Below are positions 27,502 to 34,288 of a stretch of DNA of 34,288 bases, piece by piece (the stretch's first letter is position 1; every line of letters starts with the position of its first letter). This DNA is from Bacteroidota bacterium (lineage in GTDB: Bacteria; Bacteroidota; Bacteroidia; Flavobacteriales; Flavobacteriaceae). A program made the position numbers and the translations under genes. The notes under the pieces are model-generated. The model was given only the letters and a program-made list of their open reading frames with translations. It had not been told where the DNA came from and did no database searches. Location of the stretch: positions 1-34,288 of the forward strand of contig CATAMV010000001.1 in assembly GCA_949487855.1 (NCBI GenBank), given 5' to 3'.

Positions 27502-27895
27502 ACTTATCCAATAAAAAAGGAGGGCACTTCATAGCTCGCATTGTGCTACCATCAACAAAAACCAAACGAGTAGAAGCTGTTGTAATTTGTTTTCCTTGCT
27601 CATTTTCAATACGATAAGAAAACACAACAAAATGGGATTCAAATGTTTCTAAAGTAGTATGCACAAAAAATAAATCATCAAATCGAAGAGGCCGTTTGTA
27701 TGCGGTGGAAATTTCAGTAGGCGGAAGTAAAATTTGTTTATTTTCCAAAGACGCATAGCTAACCCCTTGATGATGTAGCCAATCTATGCGCGCTTGCTCC
27801 AAAAAATATGCATATTGAGCATGATGAACGATACCCATTTGATCAACTTGATGATAATTAACTCGAAGTTTACTTGTAGTATTTTTCTTACGCAT
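27491..27895 (-). CDS. YbgC-like acyl-CoA thioesterase (4HBT hotdog fold)
   Basis: A 134-aa single-domain hotdog protein. The 4HBT signature VNYHQVDQMGIVHHAQYAYF at 12-31 contains the expected catalytic Asp18, followed by the helix LEQARIDWL. FRYxRPLRF-like YKRPLRFDDLFFVHT and TTASTRLVFVD complete the fold. YbgC-type enzymes hydrolyse short or medium acyl-CoAs; the substrate is unknown here. I use the ATG at 27895 because the 26 codons further upstream read as non-coding and include the inverted repeat at 27907-27949. A near-match promoter TAGATTTT (27906-27899) lies 3 nt upstream. Confidence 0.87.
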   Translation of the reverse strand: MRKKNTTSKLRVNYHQVDQMGIVHHAQYAYFLEQARIDWLHHQGVSYASLENKQILLPPTEISTAYKRPLRFDDLFFVHTTLETFESHFVVFSYRIENEQGKQITTASTRLVFVDGSTMRAMKCPPFLLDKFNF

Positions 27896-27906
27896 CGTAA
27901 AATCTA

Positions 27907-27949
27907 TATTGCATATTATATGTACTGATATGGTCTTTAATATGCAATA
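27907..27949. repeat. Perfect 12-bp inverted repeat upstream of thioesterase and dnaA
   Basis: The arms TATTGCATATTA (27907-27918) and TAATATGCAATA (27938-27949) are exact reverse complements separated by 19 bp. The arms start 31 bp apart, close to three helical turns. The left arm abuts the near-consensus -7 element of the thioesterase gene (27899-27906), and the whole repeat lies 141-183 bp before the dnaA ATG. It does not contain DnaA boxes and has no T-tail, so an operator or a cruciform/RNA hairpin is more likely than a terminator. Confidence 0.7.
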
Positions 27950-27979
27950 AACTTTTTGAAAATTCAATAGCAAAACGAC

Positions 27980-28010
27980 TTTTTTTTAAAATAATTTACA
28001 CACATATTTG
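27980..28010 (+). promoter_or_regulatory. Possible dnaA promoter
   Basis: CATATTTG (28003-28010) is one base from TAnnTTTG, with TTTT (27980-27983) 19 nt upstream inside a T run. It would give a leader of about 75 nt before the dnaA ATG at 28090. The 194-bp gap before dnaA contains no sequence I accept as a DnaA box. Confidence 0.35.
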
Positions 28011-28089
28011 TACGGTACAAAAGAGACAAGAATTGTGTTCTAAATCTTTCTCATTTTGTAAACAAAACAAATAACAATCAACAATTAAA

Positions 28090-29517
28090 ATGCAACAAAC
28101 CGCTCAAAGCATCTGGGATAGCTGTTTGAAATTTGTACAGGATAACATTCAAAATCAGGCATTTAGAACCTGGTTTGAGCCTATAAAGCCTCTCAAACTC
28201 AATGGCGAAGCTTTAAGTGTTGAAGTTCCTAGCAAATTTTTTTACGAGTGGCTTGAAGAACATTACATTCAAATATTAAAAGTTGCACTTACAAAAGAAT
28301 TAGGACCAAACGCTCGACTTGTTTACGTAATCCGAATGCAAAACACCTTTGGAAACAAAAAACCATTTACAGAGCAAATTCCCAGTCAAAACAAAGGACT
28401 TATTAAAGTACAACATGTTGAGGCACCCTTACGTACTCAATCAACCGAACTAACAAACCCTTTTGTTATTCCTGGCATACGAAATTTAAAGGTTGAGTCA
28501 CAACTAAATCCAAACTATAATTTTGAAAATTTTCTTGAAGGTGATGCCAATAGACTAGCAAGATCTGCAGGAATCGCTGTAGCGAATAAGCCTGGTGGAA
28601 CTTCATTTAACCCGCTTTTAATCTTTGGAGGTGTGGGGTTGGGAAAAACACATTTGGCTCATGCCATTGGTGTGGACATAAAAAGTAAATACCCAGACAA
28701 AACGGTCCTTTATATTTCGGCAGAGAAATTCACGCAACAATATATTGATGCAGTCAAGAAAAACACACGCAACGACTTCATTCACTTTTATCAGGTGATG
28801 GATGTACTCATCATTGATGATGTCCAGTTTTTTTCAGGGAAGTCTGGTACACAAGATGTATTCTTCCATATTTTCAATCATTTGCACCAAAACGGCAAAC
28901 AAGTCATTCTTACATCAGATAAAGCACCTGTTGATATGCAAGATATTGAGCAGCGTTTATTGTCGCGTTTTAAATGGGGGCTTTCTGCAGAACTGATGCG
29001 ACCCGACTATGAAACTCGAATTTCTATTCTGAAAAATAAATTGTACCGCGACGGGGTTGAGTTGCCAGAAGAGATTATTGATTATGTCGCAAAATCTGTA
29101 AAAACAAACATTCGAGAACTTGAAGGGGCTATCATTTCATTAATTGCACAATCTTCTTTTAATCGCAAGGAAGTTACATTAGATCTTGCAAAGCAAGTGG
29201 TTGAGAAATTTGTTAAAAACACAAAACGCGAAGTTTCAATTGATCAGATTCAAAAAATTGTTTCTGAATATTTTCAAATGGATGTTACCACATTGCAATC
29301 CAAAACACGAAAACGTCATATTGTTCAAGCAAGACAATTAGCTATGTATTTTGCTAAAAAAATGACCAAAGCATCACTTGCGAGTATTGGTGCTAAAATT
29401 GGACATCGTGACCACGCGACCGTATTACACGCTTGTAAAACTGTTGACAATCTTGCGTTTACAGATAAGCAATTCCGCAAATACGTAGAAGATCTAAGCA
29501 AAAAACTTACATACTAA
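28090..29517 (+). CDS. dnaA: Chromosomal replication initiator DnaA
   Basis: DnaA binds oriC and opens the duplex. Domain I (about 1-85, SIWDSCLKFVQDNIQ) mediates oligomerisation, with a short domain II linker. The AAA+ domain III has Walker A GGVGLGKT at 180-187, Walker B LIIDD at 240-244 and the arginine-finger box LLSRFKWGL near 290-298. Domain IV (about 370-475) ends with the signature RDHATVLHACK (440-450) that contacts the DnaA box. At 475 aa it is complete. Two genes for a phosphatase and a methylase follow at 4 nt and 1-nt overlap, suggesting cotranscription. Confidence 0.98.
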   Translation: MQQTAQSIWDSCLKFVQDNIQNQAFRTWFEPIKPLKLNGEALSVEVPSKFFYEWLEEHYIQILKVALTKELGPNARLVYVIRMQNTFGNKKPFTEQIPSQNKGLIKVQHVEAPLRTQSTELTNPFVIPGIRNLKVESQLNPNYNFENFLEGDANRLARSAGIAVANKPGGTSFNPLLIFGGVGLGKTHLAHAIGVDIKSKYPDKTVLYISAEKFTQQYIDAVKKNTRNDFIHFYQVMDVLIIDDVQFFSGKSGTQDVFFHIFNHLHQNGKQVILTSDKAPVDMQDIEQRLLSRFKWGLSAELMRPDYETRISILKNKLYRDGVELPEEIIDYVAKSVKTNIRELEGAIISLIAQSSFNRKEVTLDLAKQVVEKFVKNTKREVSIDQIQKIVSEYFQMDVTTLQSKTRKRHIVQARQLAMYFAKKMTKASLASIGAKIGHRDHATVLHACKTVDNLAFTDKQFRKYVEDLSKKLTY

Positions 29518-29521
29518 GAAC

Positions 29522-29974
29522 ATGGCAACCAGAGTGCTTATGGTGTGCTTAGGAAATATATGCCGCTCACCTTTAGCAGAAGGGATATTTCGTCATCTTT
29601 CAATTGGGAAAGGATTTGAAGTAGATTCGGCAGGAACAGTAAATTACCACACAGGGGCCGCACCTGATAGGCGCAGTATTGAAGTAGCTGCCAAAAATGG
29701 TATTGATATTAGCACCCAAAAAGCGCGACAACTTACAACCCATGACATAGCTGATTATGATCATATTTTGGTCATGGATGAAGATAATCTAAAAAATGCA
29801 CAGGCACTTTGTATTTCAGCTGAACAGCGAGAAAAAATATCGTTATTAACTTCTGCAAGTGGTCATGGCGCAACACAAGTTACAGATCCTTATTACGGCA
29901 ATAAAAAAGATTTTGAAAACGTTTTTGAATTAGTGCACGATTGTTGCAAAAGCTGGTTAGCTAAACACACATAA
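29522..29974 (+). CDS. Low-molecular-weight protein-tyrosine phosphatase family protein
   Basis: A 150-aa cytoplasmic phosphatase. The P-loop CLGNICRS is at 9-16, with nucleophile Cys9 and Arg15 in the C(X)5R arrangement, and the general acid Asp122 lies in TDPYYG. DSAGT at 35-39 is also conserved in the family. Members dephosphorylate phosphotyrosine proteins, and relatives include arsenate reductases; the DPYYG motif favours the phosphatase. The substrate is unknown: no tyrosine kinase or capsule genes are nearby. It starts 4 nt after dnaA, and its TAA shares a base with the next ATG (TAATG). Confidence 0.93.
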   Translation: MATRVLMVCLGNICRSPLAEGIFRHLSIGKGFEVDSAGTVNYHTGAAPDRRSIEVAAKNGIDISTQKARQLTTHDIADYDHILVMDEDNLKNAQALCISAEQREKISLLTSASGHGATQVTDPYYGNKKDFENVFELVHDCCKSWLAKHT

Positions 29975-30693
29975 TGGAACAACAACAAACAGGAACCTTA
30001 TTTTTAATTCCAAACGCACTGGGAGACACTGCTCCACTGGAAGTAATTCCAATGTCTGTTAAAAAAACCATTGAGGATTTACGGCATTTTGTTTTTGAAA
30101 AAGAAAAAGCAGGTCGTGCATATGTAAAACGTATCTGCCCAAAAGTACCTCAAAATACCATAGCAGTATTTCTGCTTAATAAATTTACAACTTCAGCGGA
30201 ACTTTTAGATATGCTCACGCCACTAAAAAACGGTGAAAACATGGGTTTAATTTCCGATGGTGGGTGCCCCGGAATTGCAGACCCTGGAGCTGATTTAATA
30301 GCGCTTGCCCATCAAAACAAAATACGCGTAACGCCACTTGTTGGGCCATCCTCTATTTTATTGGCCGTGATGGCCTCAGGATTAAATGGACAATCCTTTG
30401 CCTTTAATGGATATTTACCCATTGACAAAGCTGAGCGTAAAAAAGCAATCAAACAGTTTGAAAAAAAATCCAAAGAAACTCAACAAACACAAGTTTTTAT
30501 TGAAACACCCTATCGAAATAATGCATTACTAGAGGACTTGTATAAAAGTTTGCACCCAGAAACCAGGCTTAGTATTGCCTGTGACATTACGCTACCAACA
30601 GAATTTATCAAAACCCAAACAGCAACTAGCTGGAAAAATTCGAAAGAAGATTTTCTACGACGTCCTGCAGTATTTTCTTTTTTAGCCTCTTAG
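29974..30693 (+). CDS. Short RsmI-like tetrapyrrole-methylase-fold SAM methyltransferase
   Basis: A 239-aa SAM-dependent methyltransferase with the tetrapyrrole methylase fold. The glycine-rich motif GCPGIADPG (about 98-106) and VGPSSILLAVMASGL (about 119-133) are those of RsmI, which 2'-O-methylates C1402 of 16S rRNA. The protein is shorter than E. coli RsmI (286 aa), and its N-terminus reads GTLFLIPNALGDTAPLEVIP instead of the RsmI pattern GTLYLVATPIGNL. It also has a longer insert before the glycine motif. It may be a lineage paralog with another substrate. It is convergent with mltG, overlapping 4 nt. Confidence 0.8.
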   Translation: MEQQQTGTLFLIPNALGDTAPLEVIPMSVKKTIEDLRHFVFEKEKAGRAYVKRICPKVPQNTIAVFLLNKFTTSAELLDMLTPLKNGENMGLISDGGCPGIADPGADLIALAHQNKIRVTPLVGPSSILLAVMASGLNGQSFAFNGYLPIDKAERKKAIKQFEKKSKETQQTQVFIETPYRNNALLEDLYKSLHPETRLSIACDITLPTEFIKTQTATSWKNSKEDFLRRPAVFSFLAS

Positions 30694-31724
30694 CGATAGA
30701 TATTTTTTTGTCTTAGCCAAGTGGTGTATTGCTTTTTGTTTTTGTTGTGCTGTGTAAGGGTGTTTGCAAACAAATGGTAGCCCTTACGATTGGGATCAGC
30801 AACAAAATAAAGATGGTTGTGCTTTTGGGAAAACAAAATAGCATCAATGGCACTTACATCTGGCATGGTAATCGGTCCTGGGGGAATACCTCTTTTCCGA
30901 TAAGTATTGTAGGGAGACTTTATTTTTAAATCTTTGTAAAGCACTCTGCGGATATCCAAATCAAAATCATTTGCCTTTCGTTTTAAGGCATAAATTACGG
31001 TTGGATCAGCTTGAAGACGCATGCGTTTTCGGATTCTATTTAGGTAAACACCTGCCACTGCTGGACGTTCATCAACTCGATAAGATTCTAATTGTACAAT
31101 GGCTGCCAAGGCAATTACTTCTGTACGTTCTAGCTTCATCTTTTTTCTGGAGTTCTCACGTTTTGGCGTCCAAAAGCGGTTGTATTCCAAAAGCATTCTA
31201 TCACGGAACTGCGTTGCGGAAGTATTCCAAAAAAACTCGTACGTATTGGGCACACATATAGAAAAAACATTTTCTGCTGTAAGTCCGTTCGACTCTAAAA
31301 AAGACCTTTCAAAAAAAGCATTTACAATTGCAGTACTATCCGCCTCTATTTTTTGAGCTACAAATTTAGCTAGATGAAAAATTGTTTTTTGGTTGTTGAA
31401 AGTCAATTTTAAAGGCTTGTTATCTGAACGCAAACGATTAATCATATCGTTATTATTCATACCATTTTCTAAAATAAAACGCCCCGGAATAGGGCTATAC
31501 CCTTTACGTATCGCGGCTTGCTGGAATAGATCAATTCGTTTAACCACTTTTGATAGCGTGTCATAGGCCGCAGCATTAATGTTTACTGAAGGAATAAGTA
31601 TTTCTTTTGTTTGAGAATTAAAGGTGGTGTTTTTGGCAAAAAAAACACGGTAAAAATGCCCCACAAAAACGCCCCCTAAAATAAAGCCGAATAAGGCAAT
31701 AGCTACTAAAATTCGTTGTTTCAT
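30690..31724 (-). CDS. mltG: Endolytic murein transglycosylase MltG
   Basis: MltG cleaves nascent peptidoglycan strands at the inner membrane. One transmembrane anchor (about 5-27) is followed by a LysM-like region (about 40-110) and the YceG catalytic domain. Glu213 in AAIVQLESYR aligns with the conserved catalytic glutamate, and VYLNRIRKRMRLQADPTVIYAL and RRGIPPGPI-type GIPPGPITMPD are present. I chose the ATG at 31724, which overlaps the dapF stop in the ATGA form used repeatedly here, over the ATG six codons upstream. At 344 aa it has the family size. Confidence 0.94.
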   Translation of the reverse strand: MKQRILVAIALFGFILGGVFVGHFYRVFFAKNTTFNSQTKEILIPSVNINAAAYDTLSKVVKRIDLFQQAAIRKGYSPIPGRFILENGMNNNDMINRLRSDNKPLKLTFNNQKTIFHLAKFVAQKIEADSTAIVNAFFERSFLESNGLTAENVFSICVPNTYEFFWNTSATQFRDRMLLEYNRFWTPKRENSRKKMKLERTEVIALAAIVQLESYRVDERPAVAGVYLNRIRKRMRLQADPTVIYALKRKANDFDLDIRRVLYKDLKIKSPYNTYRKRGIPPGPITMPDVSAIDAILFSQKHNHLYFVADPNRKGYHLFANTLTQHNKNKKQYTTWLRQKNIYR

Positions 31725-32509
31725 GCTTGATTTAATTCCCATTTCCCGTTGAAAACTGGGGTTGCTGGTCCTTGTAAAACAATAGATTCATATCCATGTT
31801 TGGTAGGCGAAAAAGAAACGCTTAAATTACCACCACGGGTTTGTATATGTATTGTTTTCGAAGTTGTTTTTTTGCTAATATGCAATGCTAGTGCTGCAGC
31901 TGTCACACCTGTTCCACAAGAAAGTGTTTCCGCTTCTACCCCACGCTCAAAAGTTCGTACGTATATTATGTGAGTATCAAGTTGTTGCACAAAATTCACA
32001 TTTGTACCATCAGAAAAATAGGGCGTGCCGTGCGCAATTTTTGCTCCTGTGACTGCCACGTCAACAGCGTTTACATCAGACACAAAAACGACATGATGCG
32101 GAGATCCAGTATCTAAAAAAATATCTGATTCGCGTTGTTCCCAATGCGACACTGCGTGAAGCTCTAGTGCTACTTCACCGGAGATGAAATAAGCTTTATG
32201 TAAACCATCTGCTGCACTAAACATAACTTTCTCTTTTGTTAGCCCTAATGAATTCGCGTAATGAATGGCACACCGCGAACCGTTACCGCAAAGACTCCCT
32301 TCGTGGCCGTCAGCATTAAAATAGCGCATGTAAAAATCTGAACTTTCGTCTTGCTCAATGGCGATAAAACCGTCAGCACCGATACCATAATTACGGTGAC
32401 ATATTTGTGCCACAGCTCCATGGTTATCGATAGGAAATCGTTTATTTCTGTTGTCAATAATAACAAAGTCGTTCCCTGTTCCCTGATATTTTACAAACGA
32501 AAAAATCAT
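31721..32509 (-). CDS. dapF: Diaminopimelate epimerase
   Basis: DapF converts LL- to meso-diaminopimelate for lysine and peptidoglycan. The two catalytic cysteines are present: Cys74 in LCGNGSRCA and Cys198 in LSCGTGVTAAA. The N-terminus FVKYQGTGNDFVIIDNR, NADG at about 65-68 and ERGVEAETLSCGTG match the family. At 262 aa it is complete. The ATG is preceded by a promoter element only 4 nt away. It is coupled to mltG, so precursor supply and wall remodelling are cotranscribed. Confidence 0.97.
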   Translation of the reverse strand: MIFSFVKYQGTGNDFVIIDNRNKRFPIDNHGAVAQICHRNYGIGADGFIAIEQDESSDFYMRYFNADGHEGSLCGNGSRCAIHYANSLGLTKEKVMFSAADGLHKAYFISGEVALELHAVSHWEQRESDIFLDTGSPHHVVFVSDVNAVDVAVTGAKIAHGTPYFSDGTNVNFVQQLDTHIIYVRTFERGVEAETLSCGTGVTAAALALHISKKTTSKTIHIQTRGGNLSVSFSPTKHGYESIVLQGPATPVFNGKWELNQA

Positions 32510-32513
32510 GACG

Positions 32514-32521
32514 CAAATATA
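32514..32521 (-). promoter_or_regulatory. TAnnTTTG element of dapF-mltG
   Basis: TATATTTG (32521-32514, minus strand) ends 4 nt before the dapF ATG. A clear -33 element is not visible. The spacing predicts a leader of only a nucleotide or so. Confidence 0.55.
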
Positions 32522-32566
32522 ACTATTCTGCCACGATGCACTATTGTTAAAAATGCGTTAAAGCGC

Positions 32567-32597
32567 TTTTAACTCACAATAAGTTATTTTACATTTG
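32567..32597 (+). promoter_or_regulatory. Promoter of the Deg-type protease gene
   Basis: TTTT (32567-32570), exactly 19 nt, then TACATTTG (32590-32597). The -7 element is perfect and identical to that of rpsA. The -33 element overlaps the 10-bp palindrome AAAGCGCTTT (32560-32569). The leader would be just over 100 nt. Confidence 0.65.
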
Positions 32598-32626
32598 GTT
32601 GTGAAACTGAAAATAATTGCTATTAT

Positions 32627-32677
32627 CCCTTTTAAGGGTGTTTTATTTTAGAAGAAAAACACGCTAATTGCGTGTTT
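32627..32677 (+). promoter_or_regulatory. Two hairpins in the Deg protease leader
   Basis: Hairpin 1 is CCCTT-TT-AAGGG (32627-32638), followed by the T-rich stretch TGTTTTATTTTA, which resembles a weak intrinsic terminator or attenuator. Hairpin 2 is AAACACGC (32657-32664), a TAATT loop, then GCGTGTTT (32670-32677), a perfect 8-bp stem ending 29 nt before the ATG. Their function is not known. Confidence 0.5.
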
Positions 32678-32706
32678 ACTATATCCAAAACTTAAAATTA
32701 AAATAG

Positions 32707-34095
32707 ATGAAATCGATTCTTAAAACTAGTATTATCGCGGTCGTTTCAGCCTTTGTTGCTGTATTGGTGTTTAGTCGCATACAAGAAAAAAAACCTATTT
32801 ACTCCATAAGTACACCACAAGTTTTTCCTACAAATTATACGGTACCAACAACAACCGTTAGCGCCATGAGCACCGATTTTACTGTAGCAGCAGAAAAAAC
32901 CATCGATGCCGTAGTTCATATCACCAACACTAGTGTTGGAAGATCGCGCCAACCCAGTAACATTTGGGAGTATTTTTACAATACCCCAAGTCGAGAATAT
33001 CCAAGAATTGGAATGGGATCAGGAGTTATTGTTTCTTCAGATGGCTACATTATTACCAATAACCATGTGATTGAGGATGCTTCTGAAATTGAAGTTACTA
33101 CAAACGACAATAAAATATATGAAGCTGAACTTGTAGGTACTGATCCAAGTGCTGATATTGCGGTATTACGCATCAACAGTGATCAAGTGTTTCCGTATGT
33201 GCGTTTTGCAGACTCAGACCTGACCCGTATTGGTGAATGGGTTTTGGCGGTAGGAAATCCATACAACCTAAATTCAACCGTAACAGCAGGGATTATCAGC
33301 GCAAAATCTAGAGATTTAAGCAGCTATGACAGTAAAAATCAATCCTTCATCCAAACCGATGCAGCAGTAAATTCTGGAAATAGCGGAGGCGCATTGGTAA
33401 ATCTAGACGGTGACTTGATTGGTATCAATACAGCGATTACCAGTAATGGCATGGGAACGTTTATTGGGTATTCGTTTGCGGTCCCCAGCAACATGGCACG
33501 GAAAATTTACGAGGATATTGTTGAGTTCGGAAACGTGCAAAAAGCACTGTTAGGTGTTACAGGAAACGGACTTAACGCGCGCATTGCCGAGGAACTCGGC
33601 ATTGAAGAAACCGAAGGGTTTTATGTTGCTGGACTTGAAGAAAGCATGGGTGCCAAAGAAGCTGGACTACAAGAAGAAGACGTCATCATTAAAATTAACG
33701 ATGCACCGATTCGAAAGTTTGCTGACTTAACAGGCTACTTAGGCTCAAAAAGACCTGGCGACCGAGTGAATGTGACTTTTTTACGCAATGGGGAAGAAAA
33801 AACACTTTCAGTGGAACTTAAACGCACTCCTTTCATAAGTTATTACGGGATGCGATTGCGTGAACTTACTAAGAAAGAAGCTGAAAAATTAGACCTTAGT
33901 GAAGGGGTACACGTATCTGCTGTACAAAATGGACGTTTATATCGTCGTGGTGTACAAAAAGGCGATGTGCTACTTTCTGTTAATGGAAAAGATATATCCA
34001 CAACTGATGACGTGCTCGCTTTAGACGAAGACAGTATTTACGAATTGGAGTTTATGAATCAAGATAAAGAACGTATGCGCTTTATTTTTGAGTAG
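32707..34095 (+). CDS. Periplasmic Do/DegQ-type serine endoprotease (HtrA family)
   Basis: A 462-aa envelope protease of the HtrA family that degrades misfolded proteins. An N-terminal hydrophobic segment (about 5-24) is a signal anchor or signal peptide. The trypsin-like domain has the triad His120 (NNHVIED), Asp150 (ADIAVLRI) and Ser226 (NSGNSGGAL). PDZ1 covers about 270-375 (LLGVTGNG, KEAGLQEEDVIIKINDAPI). PDZ2 (about 383-462) is short but recognisable (GVQKGDVLLSVNGKDI). The transcript has a long structured leader. It is divergent from dapF and convergent with the gene at the right edge. Confidence 0.95.
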   Translation: MKSILKTSIIAVVSAFVAVLVFSRIQEKKPIYSISTPQVFPTNYTVPTTTVSAMSTDFTVAAEKTIDAVVHITNTSVGRSRQPSNIWEYFYNTPSREYPRIGMGSGVIVSSDGYIITNNHVIEDASEIEVTTNDNKIYEAELVGTDPSADIAVLRINSDQVFPYVRFADSDLTRIGEWVLAVGNPYNLNSTVTAGIISAKSRDLSSYDSKNQSFIQTDAAVNSGNSGGALVNLDGDLIGINTAITSNGMGTFIGYSFAVPSNMARKIYEDIVEFGNVQKALLGVTGNGLNARIAEELGIEETEGFYVAGLEESMGAKEAGLQEEDVIIKINDAPIRKFADLTGYLGSKRPGDRVNVTFLRNGEEKTLSVELKRTPFISYYGMRLRELTKKEAEKLDLSEGVHVSAVQNGRLYRRGVQKGDVLLSVNGKDISTTDDVLALDEDSIYELEFMNQDKERMRFIFE

Positions 34096-34099
34096 GCAG

Positions 34100-34288
34100 C
34101 TATTCCTTTTTTCGCTTTGTGGTGTGTTTCAGTTTTAAGACTGCAAAATTAAGCTCCAATGTGGTTTCTGATTCGGTTTCCGTCATGTCGTGATCTAGAA
34201 GGTCGGCCATCAGTTCACCGCTTTTTTTAAGCAGGCTGTTCTTTTTGTTCCCTGTGGTGGAGCTTGCTGCAGCTACCGTTTTTTGCAA
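34100..34288 (-). CDS. Unidentified protein, C-terminal fragment
   Basis: About 62 codons on the minus strand end in a stop at 34102-34100 and continue past the window edge, so the start is not visible. The sequence is hydrophilic: a Ser/Thr/Lys-rich linker, then LLKKSGELMADLLDHDMTE, an acidic patch, LELNFAVLKLKHT and a basic KRKKE end. I do not recognise a family. The composition and absence of frame breaks over 189 nt, with a stop 4 nt after the Deg protease gene, fit the compact convergent style of this genome. The coding call is moderate because the fragment is short. Confidence 0.5.
   Translation of the reverse strand: MQKTVAAASSTTGNKKNSLLKKSGELMADLLDHDMTETESETTLELNFAVLKLKHTTKRKKE

Noticed and set aside
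27896-27973. N-terminal extension of the thioesterase
   Set aside because: An upstream ATG is in frame, but the added 26 residues do not resemble the 4HBT fold and their DNA is the inverted-repeat region.
27896-28089. Chromosomal origin (oriC) next to dnaA
   Set aside because: Gene orientation is mostly minus to the left and plus just to the right, which would fit an origin. However, I found no cluster of TTATnCACA boxes in the gap; the best candidates have two mismatches. mltG and dapF on the right are on the minus strand. In Bacteroidota dnaA is often not at the origin.

Overview
The window is chromosomal DNA from a member of the Bacteroidota, most likely a Flavobacteriaceae-type bacterium. 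The evidence is: AT-rich sequence; the Bacteroidota promoter element TAnnTTTG in front of many genes; almost no Shine-Dalgarno sequences; type IX secretion genes (porQ and a DUF4835 gene); a Bacteroidota-type omega subunit; a BamD lipoprotein; and flavobacterial gene orders such as lon-porQ-cmk-rpsA, fabI-ybbR-coaE-kinase-regulator, bamD-rpoZ-coaBC-DUF4835-recN and dnaA-phosphatase-methylase. It is a dense, mostly housekeeping region. I see no insertion sequence, prophage, CRISPR array, tRNA or rRNA, and no non-coding gap longer than about 200 bp.

Layout. 1-4442 (minus): lon, porQ, cmk, then the start of rpsA behind its own strong promoter and a leader of about 108 nt. 4595-5323 (plus): a secreted DUF2807 protein with seven GSG repeats. 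5330-6646 (minus): a UMF1/Atg22-type MFS transporter. 6715-8078 (plus): an alpha/beta hydrolase overlapping a lipoprotein-type MsrB. 8127-10949 (plus): lpd with a clear terminator, a DinB-like protein and an SDR. 10960-12328: aroQ and xerD, divergent from overlapping promoters. 12325-18638 (minus): recN, fabI, ybbR, coaE, histidine kinase and response regulator, the last four joined by ATGA overlaps. 18700-21933 (minus): bamD, rpoZ, coaBC and the DUF4835 gene. 22051-26370 (minus): prmC-ligA, then a DUF6913-like gene and dapA. 26470-27895: ribD and a convergent thioesterase. 28090-30693 (plus): dnaA, a low-molecular-weight phosphatase and a short RsmI-like methylase. 30690-32509 (minus): dapF-mltG. 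32707-34095 (plus): a Deg-type protease. 34100-34288 (minus): the end of an unidentified gene.

The genes serve core functions: translation and replication (rpsA, prmC, dnaA, ligA, rpoZ), cofactors and lipids (coaBC, coaE, ribD, fabI, lpd), wall precursors (dapA, dapF, mltG), envelope biogenesis and secretion (bamD, porQ, DUF4835, DegQ), and repair or chromosome maintenance (recN, xerD). I did not find a convincing new multi-gene system.

The points most worth a second look are regulatory. Several TAnnTTTG elements end only 3-7 nt before well-supported start codons, which predicts leaderless or nearly leaderless mRNAs. By contrast rpsA and the Deg protease have leaders over 100 nt with hairpins. 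A perfect 12-bp inverted repeat with arms about three helical turns apart lies between the thioesterase and dnaA. The CoaC half of CoaBC lacks two residues that are catalytic in E. coli.
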